From Mycobacterium sp. (GTDB taxonomy: Bacteria > Actinomycetota > Actinomycetes > Mycobacteriales > Mycobacteriaceae), in NCBI GenBank assembly GCA_025965815.1, contig JAOPWF010000423.1, positions 1-12,963 of the forward strand: a stretch of DNA of 12,963 nt. The letters run 5' to 3'. The position numbers were made by a program, and so were the translations under genes. Positions within the stretch are counted from its first letter, which is position 1. Every line of letters starts with the position of its first letter. The notes beneath the pieces are model-generated. The model saw nothing but the letters and a program-made list of their open reading frames with translations. It ran no database searches and was not told where the DNA came from. Below, in pieces: positions 1 through 7,421 of this stretch.

Positions 1-1002
1 GCCGGATCGCCCAGCCAGATCGGTGCCTCGATGGGCACTACCAACTGGGCGGACATCTTCAGCACCGTCGCGGGCGACCCGGAGGCGGCCAACCGCCGGT
101 TCCTGAGCCAGCACGGGCCACCGCCACCTCAGCCGCCGGCCGAGAAACCAGCGGACCTGGGCAACCCGACGCGTACCAGCCTGTTCCGGCAGTTCTCCAC
201 GATCGCCAGGCGCCAGATGCGGTTGATCGTCTCCGACCGCGGCTATTTCATCTTCCTGGCGCTGTTGCCGTTCATCATGGGCGTGCTATCCCTCGCGGTA
301 CCTGGCACGGTCGGCTTCGGCATCCCGAACCCCATGGGCGACGCGCCCAACGAGCCGGGTCAGATCCTGGTGCTGCTCAACGTGGGCGCCATCTTCATGG
401 GCACCGCGCTCACGATCCGCGACCTCATCGGCGAGCGCGCCATCTTCCGGCGTGAGCAGGCGGTCGGCCTGTCCACCACGGCGTACCTGCTGGCCAAGGT
501 ATGCGTCTATACGGTGTTCGCCGTCGTCCAGTCGGCGATCGTGACCGCCATCGTGGTACTCGGCAAGGGCGGCCCCACCCAAGGCACGGCAGCGCTGGGC
601 AAACCCAGCCTGGAACTGTTCGTCGACATCGCGTCGGCCTGCGTCGCCTCGGCGATGCTCGGGCTGGCGCTTTCGGCCGTGGCGAAGTCCAACGAACAGA
701 TCATGCCCCTGCTCGTCGTGGCGATCATGTCTCAGCTGGTGTTCTCCGGCGGCATGATCCCGGTGACGGACCGCCTTGTCCTCGACCAGCTGTCCTGGGC
801 CACACCGGCCAGATGGGGTTTCGCGGCGTCGGCCTCCACCGTCGACCTGATCAAGCTGGTACCCGGGCCGCTGACCCCCAAGGATTCACACTGGCAGCAC
901 ACGGCTAGCGCGTGGTACTTCGATATGGCCATGCTCGCCGCCATCAGCGTGATCTACCTCGGCTTCGTACGGTGGAAGATCCGGCTCAAGGGCGGCGGTT
1001 AG
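1..1002 (+). CDS. FHA/ABC-type exporter, C-terminal membrane half (5' truncated by window)
   Basis: The reading frame is open from base 1, so the gene begins upstream and 333 C-terminal residues are visible. The first visible residues would be the end of the nucleotide-binding part and a linker (a proline-rich stretch sits near residues 39-50). An ABC-2 type permease domain follows, with about six hydrophobic segments near visible residues 83-101, 122-138, 162-187, 206-227, 233-252 and 308-324. Between the second and third lies a charged cytosolic stretch, RDLIGERAIFRREQ (about 140-153), typical of the coupling helix in ABCG-like half transporters. The linker and this motif resemble mycobacterial Rv1747, which carries FHA domains, an ATPase and a permease in one chain. 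The FHA and Walker motifs are outside the window, so that architecture is inferred. Transport substrate cannot be read from the sequence. It converges on mfpA across a 179-base spacer. Confidence 0.85.
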   Translation, partial: AGSPSQIGASMGTTNWADIFSTVAGDPEAANRRFLSQHGPPPPQPPAEKPADLGNPTRTSLFRQFSTIARRQMRLIVSDRGYFIFLALLPFIMGVLSLAVPGTVGFGIPNPMGDAPNEPGQILVLLNVGAIFMGTALTIRDLIGERAIFRREQAVGLSTTAYLLAKVCVYTVFAVVQSAIVTAIVVLGKGGPTQGTAALGKPSLELFVDIASACVASAMLGLALSAVAKSNEQIMPLLVVAIMSQLVFSGGMIPVTDRLVLDQLSWATPARWGFAASASTVDLIKLVPGPLTPKDSHWQHTASAWYFDMAMLAAISVIYLGFVRWKIRLKGGG

Positions 1003-1181
1003 GCCCTCTCCGCAGGAATCGCTCGACGTGGTGCGCCATGTCCTACCAGACACGTACCCAGTCGACGAGCATGTCCGCCGGATAGGTACCCGTGCTGGGT
1101 GGGGGCTGAGCCGGCCTCGGGAAGTTGCATTACTTAATGGACTGATAATCAACGCTTATCGGTGAACGAACGGCGTGATCG
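1003..1181. other. Convergent spacer between exporter and mfpA
   Basis: The spacer is 179 bases. No gene or strong terminator is seen. The only dyad is a weak AT-rich one, GATAA-N7-TTATC near 1144-1160, just downstream of the mfpA stop; it has no U-tract on either strand. Confidence 0.5.
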
Positions 1182-1745
1182 CTACTCGCCGTGCACGTCG
1201 AGCCCGTGTGCCGCGGCGTAGGCCAGGCCCTGGGAGATGTCGACGCGGGCGCCGCGCAGCTTGGCGGTGGTCCACAGCGTGGGGTCGACCAGGGCCCCCC
1301 GCAGGTCGGCCTCCTCCAGTCGGATGCCGTTCGTCCTCGCGCCGCGCAGATCGGCACCACGCAGGATCGCCTTGCGCAGGTCCGCGCCCACCAGTCCGGT
1401 CTCGCGAAGCCGGCAGTCGGACAGGTCTACACCACGCAGGTCGCAGTCACCGAGCACCGCCAGGGTGAAATCCACCTCGACCAGAGTCAGCGGCCGCAGC
1501 CGGCATTCGGTGAGCACCGAGCCGAGCAGGCTGCAGTGACGAAACGTGCTGTGCCACAGCCATGCCCGCCGGAAGGTGCAGTTGCGGAACGCCGAACCGT
1601 GGTGTTCGGATTCGGCCAGGTCGACGCCGCTGAAGTCGCATTCGGTGAACACGACACGTTCTGTACGCAGCCGCCGCAGGTCATCGTCACGAAAGTCGTG
1701 GCCGAGGAATTCCCGGTCCGCCCAGACCGGTTCGATCTCGTCCAA
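1182..1745 (-). CDS. mfpA: MfpA, pentapeptide-repeat DNA gyrase-binding protein
   Basis: This 187-residue protein is almost entirely pentapeptide repeats (pattern A/C-D/N-L/F-x-x) from about residue 10 to 168, for example CDFSG, VDLAE, CDLRG, ADLRK, ADLRG. It forms a right-handed beta-helix. MfpA proteins bind DNA gyrase by mimicking duplex DNA and lower fluoroquinolone susceptibility. Pro85 in CRLRP matches the hinge proline I recall as Pro81 in M. tuberculosis MfpA. The four-residue offset equals the difference in length (187 versus 183), which supports the chosen start. That start is a TTG three bases after the TGA of the GTPase gene, and I see no Shine-Dalgarno sequence, so translation is probably coupled to the GTPase. 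The C-terminal 20 residues leave the repeat pattern and probably form the dimer-capping helix. It is the last gene of the conservon. Confidence 0.93.
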   Translation of the reverse strand: MDEIEPVWADREFLGHDFRDDDLRRLRTERVVFTECDFSGVDLAESEHHGSAFRNCTFRRAWLWHSTFRHCSLLGSVLTECRLRPLTLVEVDFTLAVLGDCDLRGVDLSDCRLRETGLVGADLRKAILRGADLRGARTNGIRLEEADLRGALVDPTLWTTAKLRGARVDISQGLAYAAAHGLDVHGE

Positions 1746-1748
1746 GGA

Positions 1749-2363
1749 TCAGCCGGGCAGCGACGTCAGCGTGTTCAGTGCGTATTCGGTGATCGAGATC
1801 AGGGCGTCGGTGGCGGAGTGCCGGTCGCGGGCGTCCACGGTGATCACCGGGACAGTCTCCGCCAACGCCAGCGCCTTGCGCACTTCCCGGGTGGGATGCC
1901 GGGGAGCTCCGTCGAATTCGTTGACCGCGATCAGGAACGGCAGTTTGCGGGCCTCGAAGAAGTCGACCGCGGCGAAACTGTCCTCGAGCCGCCGGACGTC
2001 CACCAGGACGATCGCCCCGATCGCGCCCCGGACGAGGTCATCCCACATGAACCAGAAGCGCCGCTGGCCCGGGGTGCCGAACAGGTACAGCACCAGTTCC
2101 TCGTCGAGAGTGATCCGGCCGAAGTCCATCGCCACGGTGGTGGTGTTCTTCATCGGGGTGGCCTCGAGCCCGTCCACCCCCGCCGATTCGTTGGTGATCA
2201 TGGCTTCGGTCCGAAGCGGCATGATCTCCGAGACCGTGCCGACAAAGGTGGTTTTGCCCGCCCCGAAACCACCCGAGACGACGATCTTGGTGGACGCCGC
2301 GTTACGTCTCTCCGCGAGGTTCGTCGAGGCGGCGTCGCGCCTTTCAGAGTGCTCGTAAGCCAC
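1749..2363 (-). CDS. mfpB: MfpB/CvnD-type small Ras-like GTPase of the mfp conservon
   Basis: This 204-residue P-loop GTPase has Walker A GGFGAGKT at residues 31-38. A threonine cluster NTTTVAMDFG follows in the switch I (G2) position. The G3 element reads FGTPGQ where classical GTPases have DTPGQ or DTAGQ. The G4 element reads NEFD where most have NKxD. These variants are what I recall for the conservon GTPase family, so they do not imply inactivity. In mycobacteria this protein acts with MfpA and modulates its effect on gyrase. The GTG start overlaps the end of the DUF742 gene by 20 bases and has a good AGGAAGGA Shine-Dalgarno 6 nt upstream. The N-terminus contains an imperfect 11-residue tandem duplication (ERRDAASTNLA, then ERRNAASTK). 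The gene stops three bases before mfpA. Confidence 0.92.
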   Translation of the reverse strand: MAYEHSERRDAASTNLAERRNAASTKIVVSGGFGAGKTTFVGTVSEIMPLRTEAMITNESAGVDGLEATPMKNTTTVAMDFGRITLDEELVLYLFGTPGQRRFWFMWDDLVRGAIGAIVLVDVRRLEDSFAAVDFFEARKLPFLIAVNEFDGAPRHPTREVRKALALAETVPVITVDARDRHSATDALISITEYALNTLTSLPG

Positions 2364-2718
2364 GGAGGGTCCTTCCTATCAATTCACGGCGCTCGCCCTT
2401 CGTCGACCGATCGCCGAGGGTCGCGTGCACCCGAAGGTAGCCCGACGAAACCAGATCGCCGACCAGGACACGGGCAACGCCGAGCGGCAACGACAAATGT
2501 GCTGCGATCTCGGCGACCGACGGACTGCTGACACACAGCTCGATGATCTTGCGGCGGGCGTCGCTTGGCTGCCACTGGTCTGCCCGGGCATCAGGCACGG
2601 TTTCCACCGGCGCCTCCAGGGGCAGCTTGATGACGGCATCGGTGCGACCGGCGGTCAGGGTGTATGGACGCACCAGACTCGGTTCATCCGCGGAAGCCGA
2701 CTGATCCGGTATGTCCAT
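2344..2718 (-). CDS. DUF742 protein of the mfp conservon (CvnC type)
   Basis: This 124-residue protein is the third gene of the operon. It has an N-terminal stretch typical of DUF742 (SLVRPYTLTAGRT, about residues 14-26) and a C-terminal winged-helix-like region. There, SVAEIAAHLSLPLGVARVLV reads as a helix-turn-helix, followed by LVSSGYLRVHA as the strand pair. DUF742 proteins occur almost only in actinobacterial conservons, between a roadblock protein and a GTPase, and are homologous to M. tuberculosis Rv3363c. The role is presumed to be scaffolding or adaptor for the GTPase. DNA binding is possible from the fold but not shown. The ATG start lies 6 nt after the roadblock stop. The 3' end overlaps the GTPase start by 20 bases, so the two are probably translated together. 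Confidence 0.9.
   Translation of the reverse strand: MDIPDQSASADEPSLVRPYTLTAGRTDAVIKLPLEAPVETVPDARADQWQPSDARRKIIELCVSSPSVAEIAAHLSLPLGVARVLVGDLVSSGYLRVHATLGDRSTKGERRELIGRTLRGLRAL
2370..2377 (-). promoter_or_regulatory. Ribosome binding site of the conservon GTPase
   Basis: AGGAAGGA on the minus strand lies 6 nt before the GTG at 2363. It is the strongest Shine-Dalgarno in the operon and fixes the GTPase start inside the end of the DUF742 gene. mfpA, next downstream, has none. Confidence 0.7.
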
Positions 2719-2724
2719 CGCGGC

Positions 2725-3141
2725 TCAAGAGTGCTGAGGGGTGCGCCGTGACGACTGGACGACATTGCCGACCCGCTCCACAAGGAGTGCCATCTCGTAG
2801 CCGATCTGACCGATATCGCAGGAGGGTGTGGCCAGCGTGGCGAGATTCGAACCGTCCCCCACCCGCATCAGCAGCAGATAGCCGTTCTCCATCTCGACGA
2901 CTGACTGCAGCACGTATCCGCCGTCGAACAGTTGGGCGGCACCCGTGGAGAGGCTGGCCAGTCCGGACGCGACCGCGGCGAGCTGATCGGCGCGTTCACC
3001 GGGCATGTGCTCACTCGCGGCGATCAACAGGCCGTCGGCGGACACCAGAACCGCATGGGACACCCCCGGAACTTCGCGGGCGAAGTTGGAGACCAACCAG
3101 TCGAGCGAGTTGCCCTGCGTCGACCGTGGTGGGTACGTCAT
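2725..3141 (-). CDS. Roadblock/LC7 domain protein of the mfp conservon (CvnB type)
   Basis: This 138-residue protein is a single roadblock/LC7 domain. N-terminal [31 protein letters not shown] (about residues 13-43) is the alpha-beta-beta opening typical of bacterial roadblock proteins. A helix [17 protein letters not shown] and the strand [11 protein letters not shown] follow. The C-terminal helix contains [18 protein letters not shown], the family's end signature. It is the counterpart of M. tuberculosis Rv3364c and of Streptomyces CvnB. Roadblock proteins act as partners or regulators of small GTPases (for example MglB for MglA), so a role next to the GTPase is expected. Its ATG overlaps the TGA of the sensor kinase gene (ATGA), which implies translational coupling. 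No signal peptide or membrane segment is present. Confidence 0.93.
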   Translation of the reverse strand: MTYPPRSTQGNSLDWLVSNFAREVPGVSHAVLVSADGLLIAASEHMPGERADQLAAVASGLASLSTGAAQLFDGGYVLQSVVEMENGYLLLMRVGDGSNLATLATPSCDIGQIGYEMALLVERVGNVVQSSRRTPQHS

Positions 3142-6044
3142 TCGTTATCTGATCCTCTGGGTTCCCGGGCGTGCGACCGGCCGGCGTGCACACCGCCGAA
3201 GTGGTTGCTGATGGTTGCGCGGACCGCGTCGGGGTCGCGCTGCGGGATCGACTGCCCTTCGGTGTCGAATCCGGCTTTCGACTGTACCTCGTTCTCCGCG
3301 TCGCGGCTGCGGTGAGCCCCACCGTTCTGGGCGCCGCCGTTCCGGCCGCCATTGCGCCGCACGGGTTCATCCGCGGCGGAATCCGGGGCGCCGGGCACCA
3401 GCCTGGCACCCGGCTCGCGAAGCGGAAGGCCATGCTCGGTGAGGGCATCCGCGGGCTTGTCCTGCGCGGCGGCAGCGGCCGTCCAGCCGTGATCCCACAC
3501 CGACTCCCACTGCAGGTCAGCGGTGTTCGCCAGTTCGGTCGGGTCTATCAGCCATTCGGACACCATCCGCTGGTAGATGGCATCGTCGGCCCCGGCGTTC
3601 GACCCCGGGTGGGACGAGTACCGGGTGGCCTGGTGGCCGGCGTCGAGTCCGGACGGCGGCGTAGCGGCCGGTTGCTGCGGGGTCGGCCCCGAGGTGGCGG
3701 GCGGCTGTTTCGCACCGTTGCCAGCGACCTCGGCCCGCGATGAGAAGAACGCGGAGGTGTTCGTCGGTGCCTGGGCCGAAGGCCGGGCGGCGGCCTGATC
3801 CGCCGTTTGCTGGTCCGACGCCGCCAGCGACTGCGCCGGCATCGAATCGGCCGGCCATTCGGGCTCCTGCCCCGCGGGCGAGTGCGCTTTCCCGTTCACC
3901 GCCGGAGGTGCGAACGACGGCGGAATGTCCGAGATGCCGCTGGCGCCCGGATTGCGGCGGGGCAACAAGGCGACCGGGACGTCGATGTGCGAGCCGTTCA
4001 GGTAGGGCTCCCCGAATACGTCCTCTCCGTCGGAGTTCGCCGCCGGATCGTGGCTCCCGTCGAGTGCCCGGGCCATGGCGATACCCGAGTACGGCTCCGG
4101 TGCCCCGCTGTCGTCGAACCCCTGCGGCTGGGGCTGTGCGGGAGATTGGGCGATCAACCCGGCGGGGACGTAGACACCGGCAGTGGTGCCCGAGTTCGGT
4201 TCGCCGGCGACAGAACTACGCAGCCGCACCACCAGACCGTGCTGTTGCGCCAGCCGGCCCACGACGAACAGGCCCATGTGCCGCGCGGTGTACGGGGTGA
4301 CCTCGCCACCGGACTCGAGCCGCGTGTTGGCGACGCGCAGGTCGCCCTCGGTCATCCCGAGGCCGACATCACTGACCTCGAGGACCAGGGCGCCGTTGCC
4401 GGTATGCAGCGCGGACACCCGCACCGGCGACGTCGGCGGCGAATAACGCAGCGCATTGTCCAGCAGTTCGGCGAGCAGGTGCACCAGGTCGCCCGCCGCG
4501 GAACCCGCTATCTCGCTGTCCGGAATCGTCGCGGTGGCGACACGCGCGTAGTCCTCCACCTCGGAGGCGGCGGCGTTGATGATCGCCGACACCTGCACGG
4601 GCCGGCTCTGCTCGCGGGGCACCCGGGCGCCGGCCAGAACCAGCAGGTTGGCCCCGTTGCGGCGCATCCGAGCTGCCAGATGGTCGAGCCGGAACAGGCT
4701 GTCCAACCGCTCGGGATCTTCTTCGTTGCGCTCGAGACGGTCGATGAGCGACAGCTGTTGGTCGACCAGCGATCGGCTGCGCCGGGACAGTGTCTCGAAC
4801 ATGTCGCCGACCTGAAGCTGCAGGCGTGCCTGCTCACCGGCCATGAACACGGCCTGCTCGTGCAGTTCGTCGACGGCGTGGGCGACCTGCCCCACCTCTT
4901 CGGTGGTGTGCACCGGAAGCCGCTCCACCGGGCCGGGCTCCCCGCCGGATCGCACCCGGTCGATCTCGCGGGCCAGGTCCTCGTGGGCGACCTTCAGCGC
5001 GCCGTCCCGCAGCATGCGTAGCGGTCGGACCAGTGAGCGTGCCACCAGCGTCACCAACAGCAGGGCCAGCAGGATCGCCGCGAGCACAATGACGGCGTCG
5101 CGGATCGCGGCCGTCCGCGCGGCGTCCGCCTTGGCGTTCACCGCGGCGGTCACCGACTTGGTGGTGTCGTTGATGACGCGTCCGGCGATCTGATCAGTGT
5201 TCTGCAGCGACTGGGTCAGATCGGGGTTGTTCACGAGGACGCTTGCCGGATCGGACATGATCGCCAGGCGCTTGACCATCTCTTGCTGCAGTTTCTGTGC
5301 GTCGGGCGAGCCAACGCCGAGCACCTGAATCATCCCGAACAACGTCGAGGGTTCGGTACCGGCAAGGGTGATCATGGATGTGCGCAACTCAGGTTCGGGC
5401 AGTTCGGCCCCGAGGTTCACCAGCAGTTGCTGCATCATCATCTGACCCCGGGCGCCGACGGCGCGGCTGAGGCCCTGACCCTGAGCCCGGATGCTCGAGT
5501 CGGCAACGCGGACCGAACCATCGATGGCGTCTTCTGCCGTCAGCAGGATCGGCGCGTAGCTGGTCACCCGGTCGCGCAGACCGATACTGTTCGACGTCAC
5601 CTTGTCCAGCAACGCCTGACCACCGGCAAGGATGGTCGTCACACCCTTCCGGACATCGGGAGCGACGTCGGTGCCGGCAAGCCGCTGCTGCAATCCGGAC
5701 CGGCCGGCGTCGTAGGTTATCCGTGCCGCCTGCGCATCGCCCCCGGCAGAGTCCGCCAGCAACGCCCCCTCCAGCCCCGCGATGTACTTCTCGATTGCGG
5801 GGACCATTTCGGCGCGGTCGGCTGCAAGTCTGAGGTCAGAGGCATCGGTCGCGCTGCCGTAGATCCTGAAGGCCCCGAACGCGACGGCGAGCACGGTCGG
5901 GATGATGACGATGGCGAGAACTTTCCAGCGAACCGGCCAGTTCGACAGGGACCACCGCGACGGACGCTTCGGCGGGACCGGGGCGGGCGGCTCTTCATAG
6001 GCCAGCTCCTCCGGCATCGGCTGAGCGAACGCGGTCATCGGCAC
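3138..6044 (-). CDS. Membrane histidine-kinase-like sensor of the mfp conservon (CvnA type)
   Basis: This protein of 968 residues is the first gene of the operon and the counterpart of Rv3365c. A proline-rich cytosolic head is followed by TM1 (about 41-60), an extracytoplasmic helical sensor region (about 61-310) resembling nitrate/nitrite-sensing-type domains, TM2 (about 315-337) and a HAMP-like linker (about 338-395). The kinase part has a helical bundle with a candidate histidine at about 455 in [13 protein letters not shown]. The ATPase part shows an N box [14 protein letters not shown] (Asn at about 530), a G1 motif SDVGLGM (about 558-564) and an [12 protein letters not shown] lid region (about 589-600). 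A low-complexity Pro/Ala/Gln tail of about 340 residues follows, holding two ordered-looking islands near 820-885 and 938-960. No response regulator lies nearby, and output is presumed to pass to the roadblock and GTPase proteins. The GTG at 6044 is used; ATG at 6038 is an alternative. Neither has a clear ribosome binding site. Confidence 0.9.
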   Translation of the reverse strand: MPMTAFAQPMPEELAYEEPPAPVPPKRPSRWSLSNWPVRWKVLAIVIIPTVLAVAFGAFRIYGSATDASDLRLAADRAEMVPAIEKYIAGLEGALLADSAGGDAQAARITYDAGRSGLQQRLAGTDVAPDVRKGVTTILAGGQALLDKVTSNSIGLRDRVTSYAPILLTAEDAIDGSVRVADSSIRAQGQGLSRAVGARGQMMMQQLLVNLGAELPEPELRTSMITLAGTEPSTLFGMIQVLGVGSPDAQKLQQEMVKRLAIMSDPASVLVNNPDLTQSLQNTDQIAGRVINDTTKSVTAAVNAKADAARTAAIRDAVIVLAAILLALLLVTLVARSLVRPLRMLRDGALKVAHEDLAREIDRVRSGGEPGPVERLPVHTTEEVGQVAHAVDELHEQAVFMAGEQARLQLQVGDMFETLSRRSRSLVDQQLSLIDRLERNEEDPERLDSLFRLDHLAARMRRNGANLLVLAGARVPREQSRPVQVSAIINAAASEVEDYARVATATIPDSEIAGSAAGDLVHLLAELLDNALRYSPPTSPVRVSALHTGNGALVLEVSDVGLGMTEGDLRVANTRLESGGEVTPYTARHMGLFVVGRLAQQHGLVVRLRSSVAGEPNSGTTAGVYVPAGLIAQSPAQPQPQGFDDSGAPEPYSGIAMARALDGSHDPAANSDGEDVFGEPYLNGSHIDVPVALLPRRNPGASGISDIPPSFAPPAVNGKAHSPAGQEPEWPADSMPAQSLAASDQQTADQAAARPSAQAPTNTSAFFSSRAEVAGNGAKQPPATSGPTPQQPAATPPSGLDAGHQATRYSSHPGSNAGADDAIYQRMVSEWLIDPTELANTADLQWESVWDHGWTAAAAAQDKPADALTEHGLPLREPGARLVPGAPDSAADEPVRRNGGRNGGAQNGGAHRSRDAENEVQSKAGFDTEGQSIPQRDPDAVRATISNHFGGVHAGRSHAREPRGSDNE

Positions 6045-6045
6045 C

Positions 6046-6063
6046 CGGCCGCGCTACCGGCCG
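6046..6063 (-). other. Small GC hairpin at the conservon start codon
   Basis: Two copies of CGGCCG, each self-complementary, flank the 6-nt loop GTAGCG on the conservon strand. They could form a 6-bp stem ending one base before the GTG start at 6044. If present in the mRNA it would sit over the initiation region. It may equally be chance in GC-rich DNA. I saw no convincing promoter hexamer in the rest of 6045-6283, which is less GC-rich than its neighbours and should hold the divergent promoters of the conservon and the methylase. Confidence 0.3.
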
Positions 6064-6283
6064 CTTGTCCGCTGTTTCGTAATGGCGCGTCTTTCATAAG
6101 GCTTCCTGCTGATTTCTACCCGAGTCGGGGCGGGCGGCATACGCCCTGGCAATTGGTCGAGTATGACAGCCATCCTCGGTCGACACCACAATTCTTACTG
6201 AACAGACAGAGTTGCTGACGTGGAGCGGAGCCGTTGAAAGGGTAATCGAGCAAATCATCGTCGAGGCCTGGGATCATCGTCGG

Positions 6284-6748
6284 ATGTTCCGCCTGATGTT
6301 TCACTCACCGCGCATCGCACCCAATACCGGTAACGCAATACGGATGGTAGCGGCGACCGGATGCGAACTTCATCTAGTGGAACCGCTGGGCTTCGACCTG
6401 TCTGAACCGAAGCTGCGACGAGCGGGTTTGGACTACCACGACCTGGCTTCGGTCACCGTGCATCCGTCGCTGGCGGCCGCTTGGGTGGCGTTGGAGCCGG
6501 CCCGGGTCTACGCGTTCACCGCGCATGCATCGACGTCTTTCGCCGACATCGCCTACCAACCTGGCGATGTTCTGCTGTTCGGTCCCGAGCCGACCGGTCT
6601 GGACGCGCAAACCCTCGCCGACCCGCACGTCACCTCTCAGTTGCGCATCCCGATGCTGGCCGGGAGACGGTCGCTGAACCTGTCGAATGCCGCGGCGGTC
6701 GCCGTGTACGAAGCGTGGCGCCAGCACGGTTTCGGTGGCGCGGTCTGA
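6284..6748 (+). CDS. trmL: TrmL-type tRNA (cytidine/uridine-34 2'-O)-methyltransferase, SpoU family
   Basis: This 154-residue minimal SPOUT (trefoil-knot) methyltransferase transfers a methyl group from SAM to the ribose of the wobble nucleotide of tRNA-Leu isoacceptors in TrmL/YibK proteins. Motif 1 is PRIAPNTGNAIR (residues 9-20). The family signature EPLGFDLSEPKLRRAGLDYH spans 33-52. Motif 2, LFGPEPTGL, is at 98-106. The knot and SAM-binding motif 3, RIPMLAGRRSLNLSNAAAVA, is at 121-140. Only the catalytic domain is present, as in E. coli YibK. The frame is open further upstream (to 6212), but ATG at 6284 gives the family-standard start MFRLMFHSPRI and the same length as I recall for Rv3366. 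No clear Shine-Dalgarno is present. It diverges from the conservon, and its stop lies 13 bases from the stop of the convergent nitroreductase. Confidence 0.93.
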   Translation: MFRLMFHSPRIAPNTGNAIRMVAATGCELHLVEPLGFDLSEPKLRRAGLDYHDLASVTVHPSLAAAWVALEPARVYAFTAHASTSFADIAYQPGDVLLFGPEPTGLDAQTLADPHVTSQLRIPMLAGRRSLNLSNAAAVAVYEAWRQHGFGGAV

Positions 6749-6761
6749 GGTTCGGGTCGAC

Positions 6762-7406
6762 TTACCAGCTGTCCCAGTGGGTGACCTGCTCGGCCGGCAG
6801 CCTCTTGGCCAGCTTGAAGTCGGTGCCCTTGGTGTAGGCGATCGGGAAGAGGCCGGCCTGCCGGTACGTCTCGAACGGAATGCCCAGAATCTCCGCAGCC
6901 TGCCGCTCGCCGTCACCGGCTAGATGCAAAGTGGTCCAGCAGGACCCGAGTCCCCGTGATCGCAGCGCCAGCATGAAGCTCCAGACTGCGGGTAACAGCG
7001 ATCCCCAGAACCCCGCACTCATCTGTGACACCAGTTCGACGCGTCCTTGGAGGCAGGGAATCAGCAGCACGGGGGCTTCGTGCATGTGCTCCGCCAGATA
7101 CTTCGCGGAATCGGTGACCAAACCCATCCGCTCACCACGGCTGTCACCCTCGGCGTAGCGGGGTTTAGGCAGGTCGAGGTATTGGGTGGCGTTGGCCAGG
7201 TAGATGTCCGCGATCGCCTTCTTCTTCTCCGGATCCTCGACGAACAACCACTGCCAGCCCTGCGCGTTGGAACCCGTCGGCGCCTGCAGCGCCAGTTCGA
7301 GACACTCCATCAGCACCTCGCGCGAAACTGGCTTCTCCAGGTCGAGGCGTTTGCGTACGGAGCGCGTGGTGGTCAGAACTTCGTCGACGGTGAGGTTGGG
7401 GATCAT
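6762..7406 (-). CDS. FMN-dependent nitroreductase family protein (Rv3368c-like)
   Basis: This 214-residue single-domain nitroreductase-fold protein binds FMN and uses NAD(P)H to reduce nitro or quinone-type substrates; the natural substrate is unknown. Visible FMN contacts include TTRSVRKRLD (residues 13-22) and the phosphate/isoalloxazine loop APTGSNAQGWQW (42-53). GFWGSLLPAVWSFMLALRSRGLGSCWTTLH (132-161) is the long core helix with the dimer-interface FMN loop. The C-terminus ends in a conserved-looking basic and aromatic stretch. Length and order match Rv3368c. The ATG start has a -10 hexamer TAGTCT 6 nt upstream, so the mRNA may be leaderless. It shares a 15-base divergent spacer with the PPOX pseudogene and converges on trmL. 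Confidence 0.92.
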   Translation of the reverse strand: MIPNLTVDEVLTTTRSVRKRLDLEKPVSREVLMECLELALQAPTGSNAQGWQWLFVEDPEKKKAIADIYLANATQYLDLPKPRYAEGDSRGERMGLVTDSAKYLAEHMHEAPVLLIPCLQGRVELVSQMSAGFWGSLLPAVWSFMLALRSRGLGSCWTTLHLAGDGERQAAEILGIPFETYRQAGLFPIAYTKGTDFKLAKRLPAEQVTHWDSW

Positions 7407-7412
7407 GGCGCG

Positions 7413-7418
7413 AGACTA
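7413..7418 (-). promoter_or_regulatory. -10 hexamer of the nitroreductase gene
   Basis: TAGTCT on the minus strand fits the mycobacterial TANNNT consensus and lies 6 nt before the ATG at 7406. That spacing places the transcription start on the start codon, a leaderless arrangement that is common in mycobacteria. No ribosome binding site is visible, which agrees. A clear -35 was not found. Confidence 0.55.
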
Positions 7419-7421
7419 CAT

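Noticed and set aside
1143..1160. GATAA-N7-TTATC dyad beyond the mfpA stop as a terminator
   Set aside because: The stem is short and AT-rich and no U-tract follows, so it is unlikely to terminate.
1191..2531. Long plus-strand open frame (446 codons) opposite mfpA, the GTPase and DUF742
   Set aside because: It is the antisense shadow of GC-rich coding sequence. It crosses several real genes and has no recognisable domain.
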